This document shows positions 51,604 to 58,688 of a DNA stretch of 64,000 nucleotides, one piece after another (positions within the stretch are counted from its first letter, which is position 1; the number at the start of each line of letters is the position of its first letter). The DNA comes from Streptomyces sp. SID12488 (lineage in GTDB: Bacteria > Actinomycetota > Actinomycetes > Streptomycetales > Streptomycetaceae). The notes beneath the pieces are model-generated. The model was not told where the DNA came from and did no database searches. It was given only the letters and a program-made list of their open reading frames with translations. The position numbers were made by a program, and so were the translations under genes. Location: positions 62,001 through 126,000 of the forward strand of contig NZ_JAAGLT010000014.1 of the NCBI RefSeq assembly GCF_010548275.1. Reading direction: 5' to 3'.

Positions 51604-52346
51604 ACCTCGCGCTCGCGCAGGCCGCGCGGGTCGACGACCTCGCGGATGAGCCGCAGTTCGGTCTCGTCGGGCAGACGGGTCTCGGGGGCGTCGGTCGCGT
51701 CGAGTTCGAAGCCAGTGTTCGCGTGGACCTCGTCCGCGGTGACGCCGGGATGAAGCGAGCGTACGCGCAGCCGTCCGTCGTCGCCGTAGTCGAGAACCGC
51801 GAGGTTGGTGATCACCACGCCGAGGTCGTGGAATCCGAGGCCCTTGGCGCCGCGCGCGCGGTCGTTGCCCACACCGCAGACCACGTCGACCTTCTCGACG
51901 AAGACCTTCGGGCTGTGCCGGGCGACCCAGTAGTCGGTGCGGTGATTGGCCGTGTTGCCCGGGGCGCCGCGCACACCGATGAGCTGCCGCGTGGGACGGC
52001 GCCAGTCGCCGATGAGGGAGATGTTCTGGTTCCCGTAGCGGTCGATCTGGCTGGCCCCCATCATGCTCTGACGACGGCCGCTGGCGACGATGTCGAAGAC
52101 CCGCCGGTACGGCACCCAGCCCTCGACGACGCCCCCGTCCGCGGCGGTTTTGCCGAGCGGCGGCGGATCGCTCATGAAGTAGGCCTCGCCGTCGGTCAGC
52201 ACCAGGTCCGGGCTGGTCGTCAGGCGGGCGAGCCGTGCTCCGACCGAGGGCAGCACACCGGCCGTGTGCGCGAGCACCTCTCCGGCGTCGCGCCATGCGT
52301 CGGCGCAGGCCGCGGCGCACACCTCGGCCCGGGTGATCTCCCTCAT
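51582..52346 (-). CDS. ipdB: IpdB, beta subunit of the steroid ring-C-cleaving CoA-transferase-like hydrolase
   Basis: 254 residues from ATG 52346, overlapping ipdA by 4 nt. The sequence matches mycobacterial Rv3552 closely in pattern: TRAEVCAAACADAWRDAGE, GARLARLTTSPDLVLTDGEA, GWVPYRRVFDIVASGRRQSM, QIDRYGNQNISLIG, TRQLIGVRGAPGNTANH, and LPDETELRLIREVVDPRGLR. IpdA and IpdB form a heteromeric enzyme with the class I CoA-transferase fold that acts as a hydrolase, opening ring C of the COCHEA-CoA intermediate after ring D opening in steroid breakdown. The catalytic residues lie mainly in IpdA. Confidence 0.9.
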   Translation of the reverse strand: MREITRAEVCAAACADAWRDAGEVLAHTAGVLPSVGARLARLTTSPDLVLTDGEAYFMSDPPPLGKTAADGGVVEGWVPYRRVFDIVASGRRQSMMGASQIDRYGNQNISLIGDWRRPTRQLIGVRGAPGNTANHRTDYWVARHSPKVFVEKVDVVCGVGNDRARGAKGLGFHDLGVVITNLAVLDYGDDGRLRVRSLHPGVTADEVHANTGFELDATDAPETRLPDETELRLIREVVDPRGLREREVSRGAGS

Positions 52347-53221
52347 CGCCCCTCCTCCTGTCCGTCGCGGTCTGCGTGGAACCCCGCGACGGCCTCGTGG
52401 TACGCCTGTTCGTCGCCGTCGAGGAAGGTCTTGCGGAACAGCTGCCAGGAGTCGGCGTCCCGCGCCGCCGACGCGTAGTGCGCTTGGAATGCCTCGTCCC
52501 GCCCGTAGTCGGGATCGCACGAGGTGAAGTGGGCGCCACGGGGTGTCTCGACGACCCCGTTGACGAAGAGCCGGCTGATCAGCAGTGACTGCGCGGGCCC
52601 GGCGGCGAGCAGGTCCTGCGGCTCCACGATGCGCTCGGTGCTCACATAGCAGCGGTCGGCGGCCATCGCGAACAGGTCGTCGAAGTACGGGTCCGGTCCC
52701 AGATACTGGGCGTTGCCCGCCCGGTCGGCCCGGTTGACGTGCACCAGCGCGACATCGAGCCGCAGGGCCCGCATCGCGACGTACTCCTCGTCGGCGTACG
52801 GGGAGGCGATCGTCACCAGGTCCGGGTTCATCGTGAGGACGTCGGAGCCGAGGCCCGCGCGCGTGGGCAGGAAGGACAGTCGGCTCGCGGCGGCCCGCAG
52901 ACCGGTGACGAACATGCCCTCGTCGTACTCGGCGGTCTCCACACCGCCCCGCTCCCGTACGGCGCGGAAGTGCGGGTCGAGGGCGATGCTGTCCAGGGAC
53001 ACGAAACCGTAGACGAGCTTGCGGACCCTCCCCGCCGCGCACAACAGCCCCACGTCCGGGCCGCCGAACGTGACGACGGTCAGATCGCGCACGTCGGAAC
53101 GCAGGAGTTGCCGCACAAGTGCCATCGGCTTGCGTCGCGATCCCCACCCGCCGATACCGATCGTCATCCCCGACTCGACGGTGCCCACGAAGTCCTCCAG
53201 GGACATCGACTTGTCACCCAT
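52343..53221 (-). CDS. ipdA: IpdA, alpha subunit of the steroid ring-C-cleaving CoA-transferase-like hydrolase
   Basis: 292 residues from ATG 53221. Diagnostic stretches shared with mycobacterial Rv3551: SGMTIGIGGWGSRRKPMALV, LLRSDVRDLTVVTFGGPDVG, YGFVSLDSIALDPHFRAVR, ETAEYDEGMFVTGLRAAASR (with the catalytic Glu region), LRLDVALVHVNRADRAGNAQ, DPYFDDLFAMAADRCYVSTE and GAHFTSCDPDYGRDEAFQAH. First gene of the ipdAB operon. The start lies about 40 nt from a KstR2-like palindrome that separates it from ipdC. Acts in the cytosol on CoA thioesters of steroid C/D-ring fragments. Confidence 0.9.
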   Translation of the reverse strand: MGDKSMSLEDFVGTVESGMTIGIGGWGSRRKPMALVRQLLRSDVRDLTVVTFGGPDVGLLCAAGRVRKLVYGFVSLDSIALDPHFRAVRERGGVETAEYDEGMFVTGLRAAASRLSFLPTRAGLGSDVLTMNPDLVTIASPYADEEYVAMRALRLDVALVHVNRADRAGNAQYLGPDPYFDDLFAMAADRCYVSTERIVEPQDLLAAGPAQSLLISRLFVNGVVETPRGAHFTSCDPDYGRDEAFQAHYASAARDADSWQLFRKTFLDGDEQAYHEAVAGFHADRDGQEEGR

Positions 53222-53260
53222 GGACTGATCCCTCCCACGCTCTCACCCTTACGGAGTCTT

Positions 53261-53282
53261 ACCTATCAAACACTTGTTAGGT
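53261..53282. promoter_or_regulatory. KstR2-like operator between ipdA and ipdC
   Basis: A 22-bp imperfect palindrome with left half ACCTATCAAAC and right half ACTTGTTAGGT. Its centre, ATCAAACACTTGTT (53265-53278), fits the KstR2 motif AnCAAGnnCTTGnT with one mismatch. Location between the divergent ipdAB and ipdC operons is where a HIP-CoA-responsive TetR repressor would act. No kstR2 gene is in this window. Confidence 0.65.
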
Positions 53283-53367
53283 TACGTTGACCAGACCGAC
53301 AACCCCTCGGAAGCCGGGCCCTGGATTCGTCCCCGCCCCGGCGAGCGGCGCGCGAAGGAGACCCGGT

Positions 53368-54459
53368 ATGAGCGCCCCCATCGCCCCTGTCCATCCCGCC
53401 CTGCACACCGTGCTGTGCGACCTGGTCGGCGTCCGCTACCCCATCGTGCAGACCGGCATGGGGTATGTGTCCGGCCCCGAACTGACGGCGGCCACCGCGG
53501 CGGCCGGCGGGCTCGGCGTCCTGGCCAGTGCGACGCTCTCCCTCGACGAGACCCGGGACGCCATCCGCGCCGTTCGGGAACGCACCGACGCGCCGTTCGG
53601 GGTGAACATGCGCGGCGACTCTCCCGACGTCCTGGAACGCGGTGACCTGCTGGTGCGCGAGGGCGTGCGGATCGCGTCCTTCGCACTCGCGCCCCAGGAA
53701 CGCGTCATCCGGAAGCTCAAGGACTCCGGGCTGGTCGTCATCCCGTCCATCGGCGCCCGCCGCCACGCCGAGAAGGTCCAGGCGTGGGGTGTGGACGCGG
53801 TCGTCGTGCAGGGCAGCGAGGGCGGCGGCCACACCGGGGGCGTACCCACCTCGATCCTGCTCCCGCAGGTTGTGGACGCGGTCGACATCCCGGTCATCGC
53901 GGCCGGCGGGTTCCGCGACGGGCGGGGACTGGTGGCCGCGCTCGCGCAGGGTGCCGTGGGCATCGCGATGGGCACGCGGTTCCTGCTGACCAGCGACAGC
54001 ACCGTGCGCGACTCGGTCAAGGCCGAGTACCTCGGGCGGGGCGTCACCGACACCGTCGTCACCCCGCTCCTCGACGGCGTCCCCCAGCGCGTACTGCGCA
54101 CCGAGGCGGTGGAACGGCTGCTGCGGGAACGGGCGCCCGCGCGCCTGGTCCGTTCGCTGCGGCACGCCGTCGCGTTCCGGAAGATCTCCGGCACCTCGTG
54201 GTCCGACCTGGTCCGCGAGGGACTGGCGATGCGCCGCGGCCATGAACTGGGCTGGTCCCAGATCGTGATGGCGGCCAACACCCCGATGATGCTCCGCGCC
54301 AGCATGGTCGACGGCCGGACGGACCTGGGCACCCTCGCCTCCGGCCAGGTCGCCGGCGTCATCGACGACCTGCCCAGCTGCGCCGAACTCGTCGAACGCA
54401 TCGTCGCGGAGGCCGACGCCGTCCTCACCCGTCTGACCAGCGCCGGAGCGAAGCAGTGA
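53368..54459 (+). CDS. ipdC: IpdC-like flavin-dependent reductase (nitronate-monooxygenase family)
   Basis: 363 residues from ATG 53368 with GAAGGAG upstream. NMO-type TIM barrel: VGVRYPIVQTGMGYVSGPEL, AAGGLGVLASATLS, TDAPFGVNMRGDSPDV, AVVVQGSEGGGHTGGVPTSI (FMN phosphate region), PVIAAGGFRDGRGLVAALAQ and GAVGIAMGTRFLLTSDSTVR. Position next to ipdAB and echA20 matches mycobacterial Rv3553 (IpdC), which removes or reduces the ring hydroxyl after HIP-CoA formation. Enzymes of this fold without the steroid context are annotated nitronate monooxygenase, so the assignment rests on synteny. First gene of the forward operon under the KstR2-like site. Confidence 0.85.
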   Translation: MSAPIAPVHPALHTVLCDLVGVRYPIVQTGMGYVSGPELTAATAAAGGLGVLASATLSLDETRDAIRAVRERTDAPFGVNMRGDSPDVLERGDLLVREGVRIASFALAPQERVIRKLKDSGLVVIPSIGARRHAEKVQAWGVDAVVVQGSEGGGHTGGVPTSILLPQVVDAVDIPVIAAGGFRDGRGLVAALAQGAVGIAMGTRFLLTSDSTVRDSVKAEYLGRGVTDTVVTPLLDGVPQRVLRTEAVERLLRERAPARLVRSLRHAVAFRKISGTSWSDLVREGLAMRRGHELGWSQIVMAANTPMMLRASMVDGRTDLGTLASGQVAGVIDDLPSCAELVERIVAEADAVLTRLTSAGAKQ

Positions 54460-54515
54460 GCGGTGACCACGGTCGGCCGCGCCGCGATCCGGCCCGCGAT
54501 ACAGGGAGAGAGCCC

Positions 54516-55280
54516 ATGGGCACTGAAATCATCAAGGCCGCCGTCGACGGGCGCGGTATCGCCGAGGTCGTCGTCGACTGCCCGCCGGTCAACGCCCTGC
54601 CGGTGGCGGGCTGGTACCAACTGGCGGCAACGGTGGAGCAGTTGGGCCGCGACCCGGACGTGCGGGTCGTGCTGCTGCGCGCCGAGGGCCGCGGTTTCAA
54701 CGCGGGCGTGGACATCAAGGAGTTGCAGGCCGACCCCGGCCACACCGCCGTCATCGGGGTGAACCGGGGCTGCTTCGCCGCGTTCGCCGCGGTCTACGAC
54801 TGCGCGGTGCCGGTCGTCACCGCGGTCCATGGCTTCTGTCTGGGCGGCGGAATCGGTCTGGTCGGCAACTCGGACGTGATCGTCGCGGCCGAAGACGCCT
54901 ACTTCGGGCTGCCCGAGGTGGAACGGGGCGCGCTGGGCGCCGCGACGCACCTGTCACGTCTCGTCCCGCAGCACAGGGCCCGGGCCATGATGTACACCTG
55001 CGCCACCGCGTCCGCCGCCGAGTTGCACGCCTTCGGTTCGGTGCTCGACGTCGTCCCGGCCGACCGGCTGCGGGACCGCGCGCTGGAGGTCGCCGCCGAC
55101 ATCGCCGCGAAGAACCCGATGGTGATCCGCGCCGCCAAGGAAGCCTTCAACGGCATCGACCTGTGGGACGTCAAGCGCAGTTACCGCTACGAACAGGGCT
55201 TCACCTTCGAGATCAACCTGTCGGGCGTCGCCGCCGAGGTCCGCGACACCTTCGGCGGCCGTACGGACGGGGAGGGGTGA
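54516..55280 (+). CDS. echA20: EchA20-like steroid ring-D hydrolase (crotonase family)
   Basis: 254 residues from ATG 54516 (AGGGAGAG upstream). Close in pattern to Rv3550: VDCPPVNALPVAGWYQLAAT, VRVVLLRAEGRGFNAGVDIK (oxyanion and CoA site), NRGCFAAFAAVYDCAVPVVT, VHGFCLGGGIGLVGNSDVIV, GLPEVERGALGAATHLSRLV, PQHRARAMMYTCAT. EchA20 hydrolyses ring D of the bicyclic CoA intermediate, giving the substrate of IpdAB. The crotonase fold is thus used as a C-C hydrolase. The gene is followed after 3 nt by an acyl-CoA dehydrogenase, indicating one operon. Confidence 0.9.
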   Translation: MGTEIIKAAVDGRGIAEVVVDCPPVNALPVAGWYQLAATVEQLGRDPDVRVVLLRAEGRGFNAGVDIKELQADPGHTAVIGVNRGCFAAFAAVYDCAVPVVTAVHGFCLGGGIGLVGNSDVIVAAEDAYFGLPEVERGALGAATHLSRLVPQHRARAMMYTCATASAAELHAFGSVLDVVPADRLRDRALEVAADIAAKNPMVIRAAKEAFNGIDLWDVKRSYRYEQGFTFEINLSGVAAEVRDTFGGRTDGEG

Positions 55281-55283
55281 GCC

Positions 55284-56414
55284 GTGGATCTCACCTGGAG
55301 CCCGGAGGAGGAGGCGTTCCGGCAGGAGGCGCGGGAGTGGCTGGCGGCGAACGTGCCGCGCGGCCCTCTCCCGTCCGGTGACACCCGCGCGGGGTTCGCC
55401 GCCCATCTGGAGTGGGAGCGTGCACTGTTCGAGGCCCGCTGGTCGGTCGTGTCCTGGCCGGAGGCGTACGGCGGCCGGGACGCGTCCCTGTGGGAGTGGC
55501 TGGTCTTCGAGGACGAGTACCACCGGGCCGGGGCGCCCGCGCGGGTCACGCAGAACGGCATCTTCCTGCTGGCCCCGACCGTCTTCGCGTTCGGTACGCA
55601 GGAGCAGCAGCGGCGCATCCTGCCGAGGATGGCCGCCGCCCAGGACCTGTGGGCGCAGGGCTGGTCCGAGCCCGGCGCGGGCAGCGACCTCGCGGCTATC
55701 CGCAGCCGGGCGGTCCGCGACGAGGGGACCGGTGGCTGGCGCCTGACCGGCCAGAAGACCTGGACGACCCGTGGCGCCTTCTGCACCCACCTGTTCGGTC
55801 TCTTCCGTACGGACCCGGAGGCGGAGCGCCACCGCGGCCTCACGTACTTCCTTGTTCCGCTGGACGCGCCCGGAGTCACGGTCCGCGGATTCGAACGCCT
55901 CGACGGCGATGAGGGGTTCGCCGAGGTCTTCCTCGACGACGTATCCGTGCCCGACGCCGACGTGCTCGGCGGGGTCGGGGAGGGCTGGCGGGTGGCGATG
56001 GCGACGACCGGGTCCGAGCGCGGGCTGACCCTGCGCTCCCCCGGCCGTTTCCTGCGCACCGCCGACCGGCTGCTCGACCTGGCGCGGGAGGAGGGGCCGG
56101 GGGCGCATAGGGACCGGGTCGTGCAGTCGTGGATCGAGGCCCAGGCCTACGAGTTGTTCACCCTGGAACAGGTCACCTCGATCGTCGAGGGGCGGCAGGT
56201 CGGCGCCGAGTCCAGCCTGAACAAGCTGTTCTGGTCCCAGCTCGACATCGCCCTGCACGAGATGGCCGCCGAACTCCTCGGGCCCGAGGCGGAGGTCGAC
56301 GGGCCCTGGAGCCGGGGCTTCCTCTTCTCCCTGGCGGGCCCCATCTACGCCGGCACGAACGAGATCCAGCGCAACATCGTCGCCGAGCGGCTGCTCGGCC
56401 TGCCGAGGAGGTGA
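55284..56414 (+). CDS. Acyl-CoA dehydrogenase, FadE30/FadE32-like
   Basis: 376 residues from GTG 55284. Acyl-CoA dehydrogenase domains: N-terminal helical (MDLTWSPEEEAFRQEAREWL), middle beta domain (WAQGWSEPGAGSDLAAIRSR, FAD contact), C-terminal helical (PIYAGTNEIQRNIVAERLLG). The Glu found in MCAD-type enzymes in YEGT is Ala here (YAGT), so the catalytic base may come from another position or from the partner subunit, as in heterotetrameric steroid acyl-CoA dehydrogenases. The next gene encodes a shorter, more divergent paralogue, fitting an alpha2beta2 pair. Probably introduces a double bond into HIP-CoA or a later side-chain CoA ester. Confidence 0.87.
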   Translation: MDLTWSPEEEAFRQEAREWLAANVPRGPLPSGDTRAGFAAHLEWERALFEARWSVVSWPEAYGGRDASLWEWLVFEDEYHRAGAPARVTQNGIFLLAPTVFAFGTQEQQRRILPRMAAAQDLWAQGWSEPGAGSDLAAIRSRAVRDEGTGGWRLTGQKTWTTRGAFCTHLFGLFRTDPEAERHRGLTYFLVPLDAPGVTVRGFERLDGDEGFAEVFLDDVSVPDADVLGGVGEGWRVAMATTGSERGLTLRSPGRFLRTADRLLDLAREEGPGAHRDRVVQSWIEAQAYELFTLEQVTSIVEGRQVGAESSLNKLFWSQLDIALHEMAAELLGPEAEVDGPWSRGFLFSLAGPIYAGTNEIQRNIVAERLLGLPRR

Positions 56415-56423
56415 CCGGAAACG

Positions 56424-57476
56424 ATGCGCTTCGCCGTAACCGAACGGGACGCGGCTCTCGCCGAGGCCGCAGGCGAGGTGCTGGCCAAGCAGGCCGGCGC
56501 CGAACAGATCCGGGCCGGGTGGCCGGGTGGCCGCACCGAGAGCGTCGACGCCGTGTGGCGCACGCTGGCCGGCGTCGGTGTCACCGGCGCCCTGGTAGCG
56601 GAGAACGCCGAAGGCAACAGTCTCGGTCTCGGTCTTGGTCTCGACGAGAACGCGCTGCCGGCGCTGATGGAGACGCTCGGCCGCAGCGGCCTGCCAGTAC
56701 CCGCCGCCGAGGTCGTGGCCGTCGGCGCGCCCTTGCTCGCCGCCGCGGGTGCGCCCCAACTCCCGGCCGTACTGCGGGGATCGGCGCTGCTCACCGTGTC
56801 CCTCACCCCCGATGCCCCGGTCCCCTTCGCCGCACGCGCCGACCTGATCGCCGTACTCCAGGGTGACGGGCTGCGCCTGTACACAAGCGACGAGGTGGAG
56901 ACCGAGCCGGTCGAATCGGTGGACGGCTCACGGCGGCTGGCCCGGGTCCACGCCCGGGCGGGCGGGGGGCTGTTGCTTGCCGAGGGGCCCGCCGAACTGG
57001 CCGTCGCCTACCGGCGCGGGGTGCTGGCCACATCCGCCCTGCTGGTCGGGCTGGCCGGCCGGATGCTCGAACTGACCGTGGCCCATGTCCGGGAGAGGCA
57101 CCAGTTCGGTGTGCCGGTCGGCTCGTTCCAGGCGGTCAAACACGCCCTGGCCGATGTGGAGTTGGCGGTACGGTTCGCCCGGCCGGCGGTCCTCGCGGCG
57201 GGCTGGGCGCAGTCGGCCGGGGATCCGGAGACCGCCGTACGGACGTCGATGGCCAAGGTGCTCGCCTCGGAAGCGGCCCGGAAAGCGGCCCGTACGGCGA
57301 TCCAGTGCCATGGCGCCATGGGGTACACCACCGAGTACGACCTCCATCTGTACGCCAAACGGGCCTGGGCACTGGGCGCGGACTGGGGCGGGCCGACGGA
57401 GCACCGCGAGTCCATCGCACGGCGGCTGGGCCTCGCCGGGGCGGCGGACATCGCCGGCGAAGGAGCAGCCACGTGA
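56424..57476 (+). CDS. Acyl-CoA dehydrogenase, second subunit, FadE31/33-like
   Basis: 350 residues, start ATG 56424, nine nt after its partner. A short acyl-CoA dehydrogenase: weakened N-terminal domain, AHVRERHQFGVPVGSFQAVK (FAD/acyl site), AIQCHGAMGYTTEYDLHLYA at the C-terminus with the usual substrate-site Glu replaced by the GYTTE arrangement of beta-type subunits. Codons for residues about 66-73 contain four GTCTCG-type hexamers that lengthen the loop to SLGLGLGLDE, where most relatives have GLGLDE. It probably forms a heterodimer with the preceding dehydrogenase. The stop overlaps the next start (GTGA). Confidence 0.85.
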   Translation: MRFAVTERDAALAEAAGEVLAKQAGAEQIRAGWPGGRTESVDAVWRTLAGVGVTGALVAENAEGNSLGLGLGLDENALPALMETLGRSGLPVPAAEVVAVGAPLLAAAGAPQLPAVLRGSALLTVSLTPDAPVPFAARADLIAVLQGDGLRLYTSDEVETEPVESVDGSRRLARVHARAGGGLLLAEGPAELAVAYRRGVLATSALLVGLAGRMLELTVAHVRERHQFGVPVGSFQAVKHALADVELAVRFARPAVLAAGWAQSAGDPETAVRTSMAKVLASEAARKAARTAIQCHGAMGYTTEYDLHLYAKRAWALGADWGGPTEHRESIARRLGLAGAADIAGEGAAT

Positions 57477-57682
57477 GCGGAATCCCTCCGGACCGGGTCG
57501 TCGCCACCGGAGCAGGGCAGGGCTGCGGTCGCCAGGACACCCTCGCGCCGCCCGGCGAGAGGATCCGGGTCGTGGTCAACGACCCGGGCAGAACCGTGAA
57601 CGCGGTGACCGAGGAGACCAGGGCCAACGGCGGCACGGTTGCGGCCGGTCCGGACATCGTCAGCGAAGGAGCAGCCACGTGA
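57473..57682 (+). pseudogene. Degenerate duplicate of the SDR N-terminus
   Basis: 69 codons from GTG 57473, resembling the first about 65 residues of the following SDR. VSGIPPDRVVATGAGQGCGR aligns with VSGICRDRVVVVTGGGQGLG, and RVVVNDPGRTVNAVTEETRA with RVVVNDLGEAAKAVAEEIGA. The glycine-rich nucleotide motif is damaged and the rest of the fold is absent. It ends SEGAAT plus stop, copying the GEGAAT end of the acyl-CoA dehydrogenase, and the 22-nt ribosome-site block around AAGGAGCAGCCACGTGAGCG occurs at both junctions (57460 and 57666). It looks like an old tandem duplication that left a small in-frame relic in the operon. Confidence 0.7.
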
Positions 57683-58560
57683 GCGGAATCTGTCGGGACC
57701 GGGTCGTCGTCGTCACCGGAGGGGGGCAGGGCCTGGGGCGCGAGCACGCTCTCGCGCTGGCGGCCGAGGGGGCCCGGGTCGTGGTCAACGACCTGGGCGA
57801 GGCCGCGAAAGCGGTGGCCGAGGAGATCGGGGCCGCCGGTGGCACCGCTGTCGCCGATCTGGGCGATGTCAGTGACTGGGGGTACGCGGAGCGGCTGATC
57901 GGGCGGGCCGTCACAGAGTTCGGCGCGCTGCACGCCCTGGTGAACAACGCGGGCATCAACCGCGACCGAATGCTGGTGTCCATGACCGAGGCGGACTGGG
58001 ACCTGGTCCTGAAGGTCGACCTCAAGGGGCATGCGGCGCCGCTGCGGCACGCTGCCGCGTACTGGCGGGAACAGAGCAAGCAGGGCCGGCCGGTCGACGC
58101 CCGGGTCGTCAACACCAGTTCGGGTGCCGGGTTGTCGGGCAGCGTCGGGCAGGGCAACTACGGCGCCGCGAAGGCGGGCATCGCGGCGCTCACCGTGATC
58201 GCCGCCGCCGAACTGGCCCGGTACGGCGTGACCGTGAACGCGATCGCCCCTTCCGCCCGAACCCCGATGACCGAGGGCGTCGAGGCGTTCGCCGAGAAGA
58301 TGCGCGCACCGGAGTCCGGCTTCGACGCCCCGCACCCCGGCAACGTCTCGCCGCTGGTGGTGTGGCTGGCGTCGGCCGGGTCGGGCGGCGTCACCGGCCG
58401 CGTCTTCGAGGTCGAGGGCGGCATGATCGGCCTCGCCGACGGCTGGCAGCACGGACCCCAGCGGGTACGCGACCGCCGCTGGACCCCCGCCGAGATCGGC
58501 CCGGCGGTACACGGACTGCTCACCGAAGCGCCTTCCCCCGCGCCGGTGTACGGCGCCTGA
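57679..58560 (+). CDS. Short-chain dehydrogenase (HSD17B4/Rv3548c-like) of the steroid cluster
   Basis: 293 residues from GTG 57679, overlapping the relic's stop. Classical SDR: VVVVTGGGQGLGREHALALA (NAD(P) motif TGGGxGxG), VNNAGINRDRMLVSMTEADW, VNTSSGAGLSGSVGQGNYGA with Ser and YGAAK active site, and IAPSARTPMTE. The C-terminal extension with PHPGNVSPLVVWLASAGSGG and FEVEGGMIGLADGW is typical of HSD17B4/Rv3548c-like hydroxyacyl-CoA dehydrogenases. Last gene of the ipdC-echA20 operon; likely oxidises a hydroxy-CoA intermediate during beta-oxidation of the ring fragment. Confidence 0.88.
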   Translation: MSGICRDRVVVVTGGGQGLGREHALALAAEGARVVVNDLGEAAKAVAEEIGAAGGTAVADLGDVSDWGYAERLIGRAVTEFGALHALVNNAGINRDRMLVSMTEADWDLVLKVDLKGHAAPLRHAAAYWREQSKQGRPVDARVVNTSSGAGLSGSVGQGNYGAAKAGIAALTVIAAAELARYGVTVNAIAPSARTPMTEGVEAFAEKMRAPESGFDAPHPGNVSPLVVWLASAGSGGVTGRVFEVEGGMIGLADGWQHGPQRVRDRRWTPAEIGPAVHGLLTEAPSPAPVYGA

Positions 58561-58688
58561 TCAGCGCCCGGCAGACCCGAACCGGCGCCCCGACGCGGAC
58601 ACGGTCAGTCGCCGGTGGCCGAGCCACCGAGCCAGGGTCACGCGAAACCTCGTCGCGCCCAACAGGGCGGCCGGAGGCGGTGGTTGCG

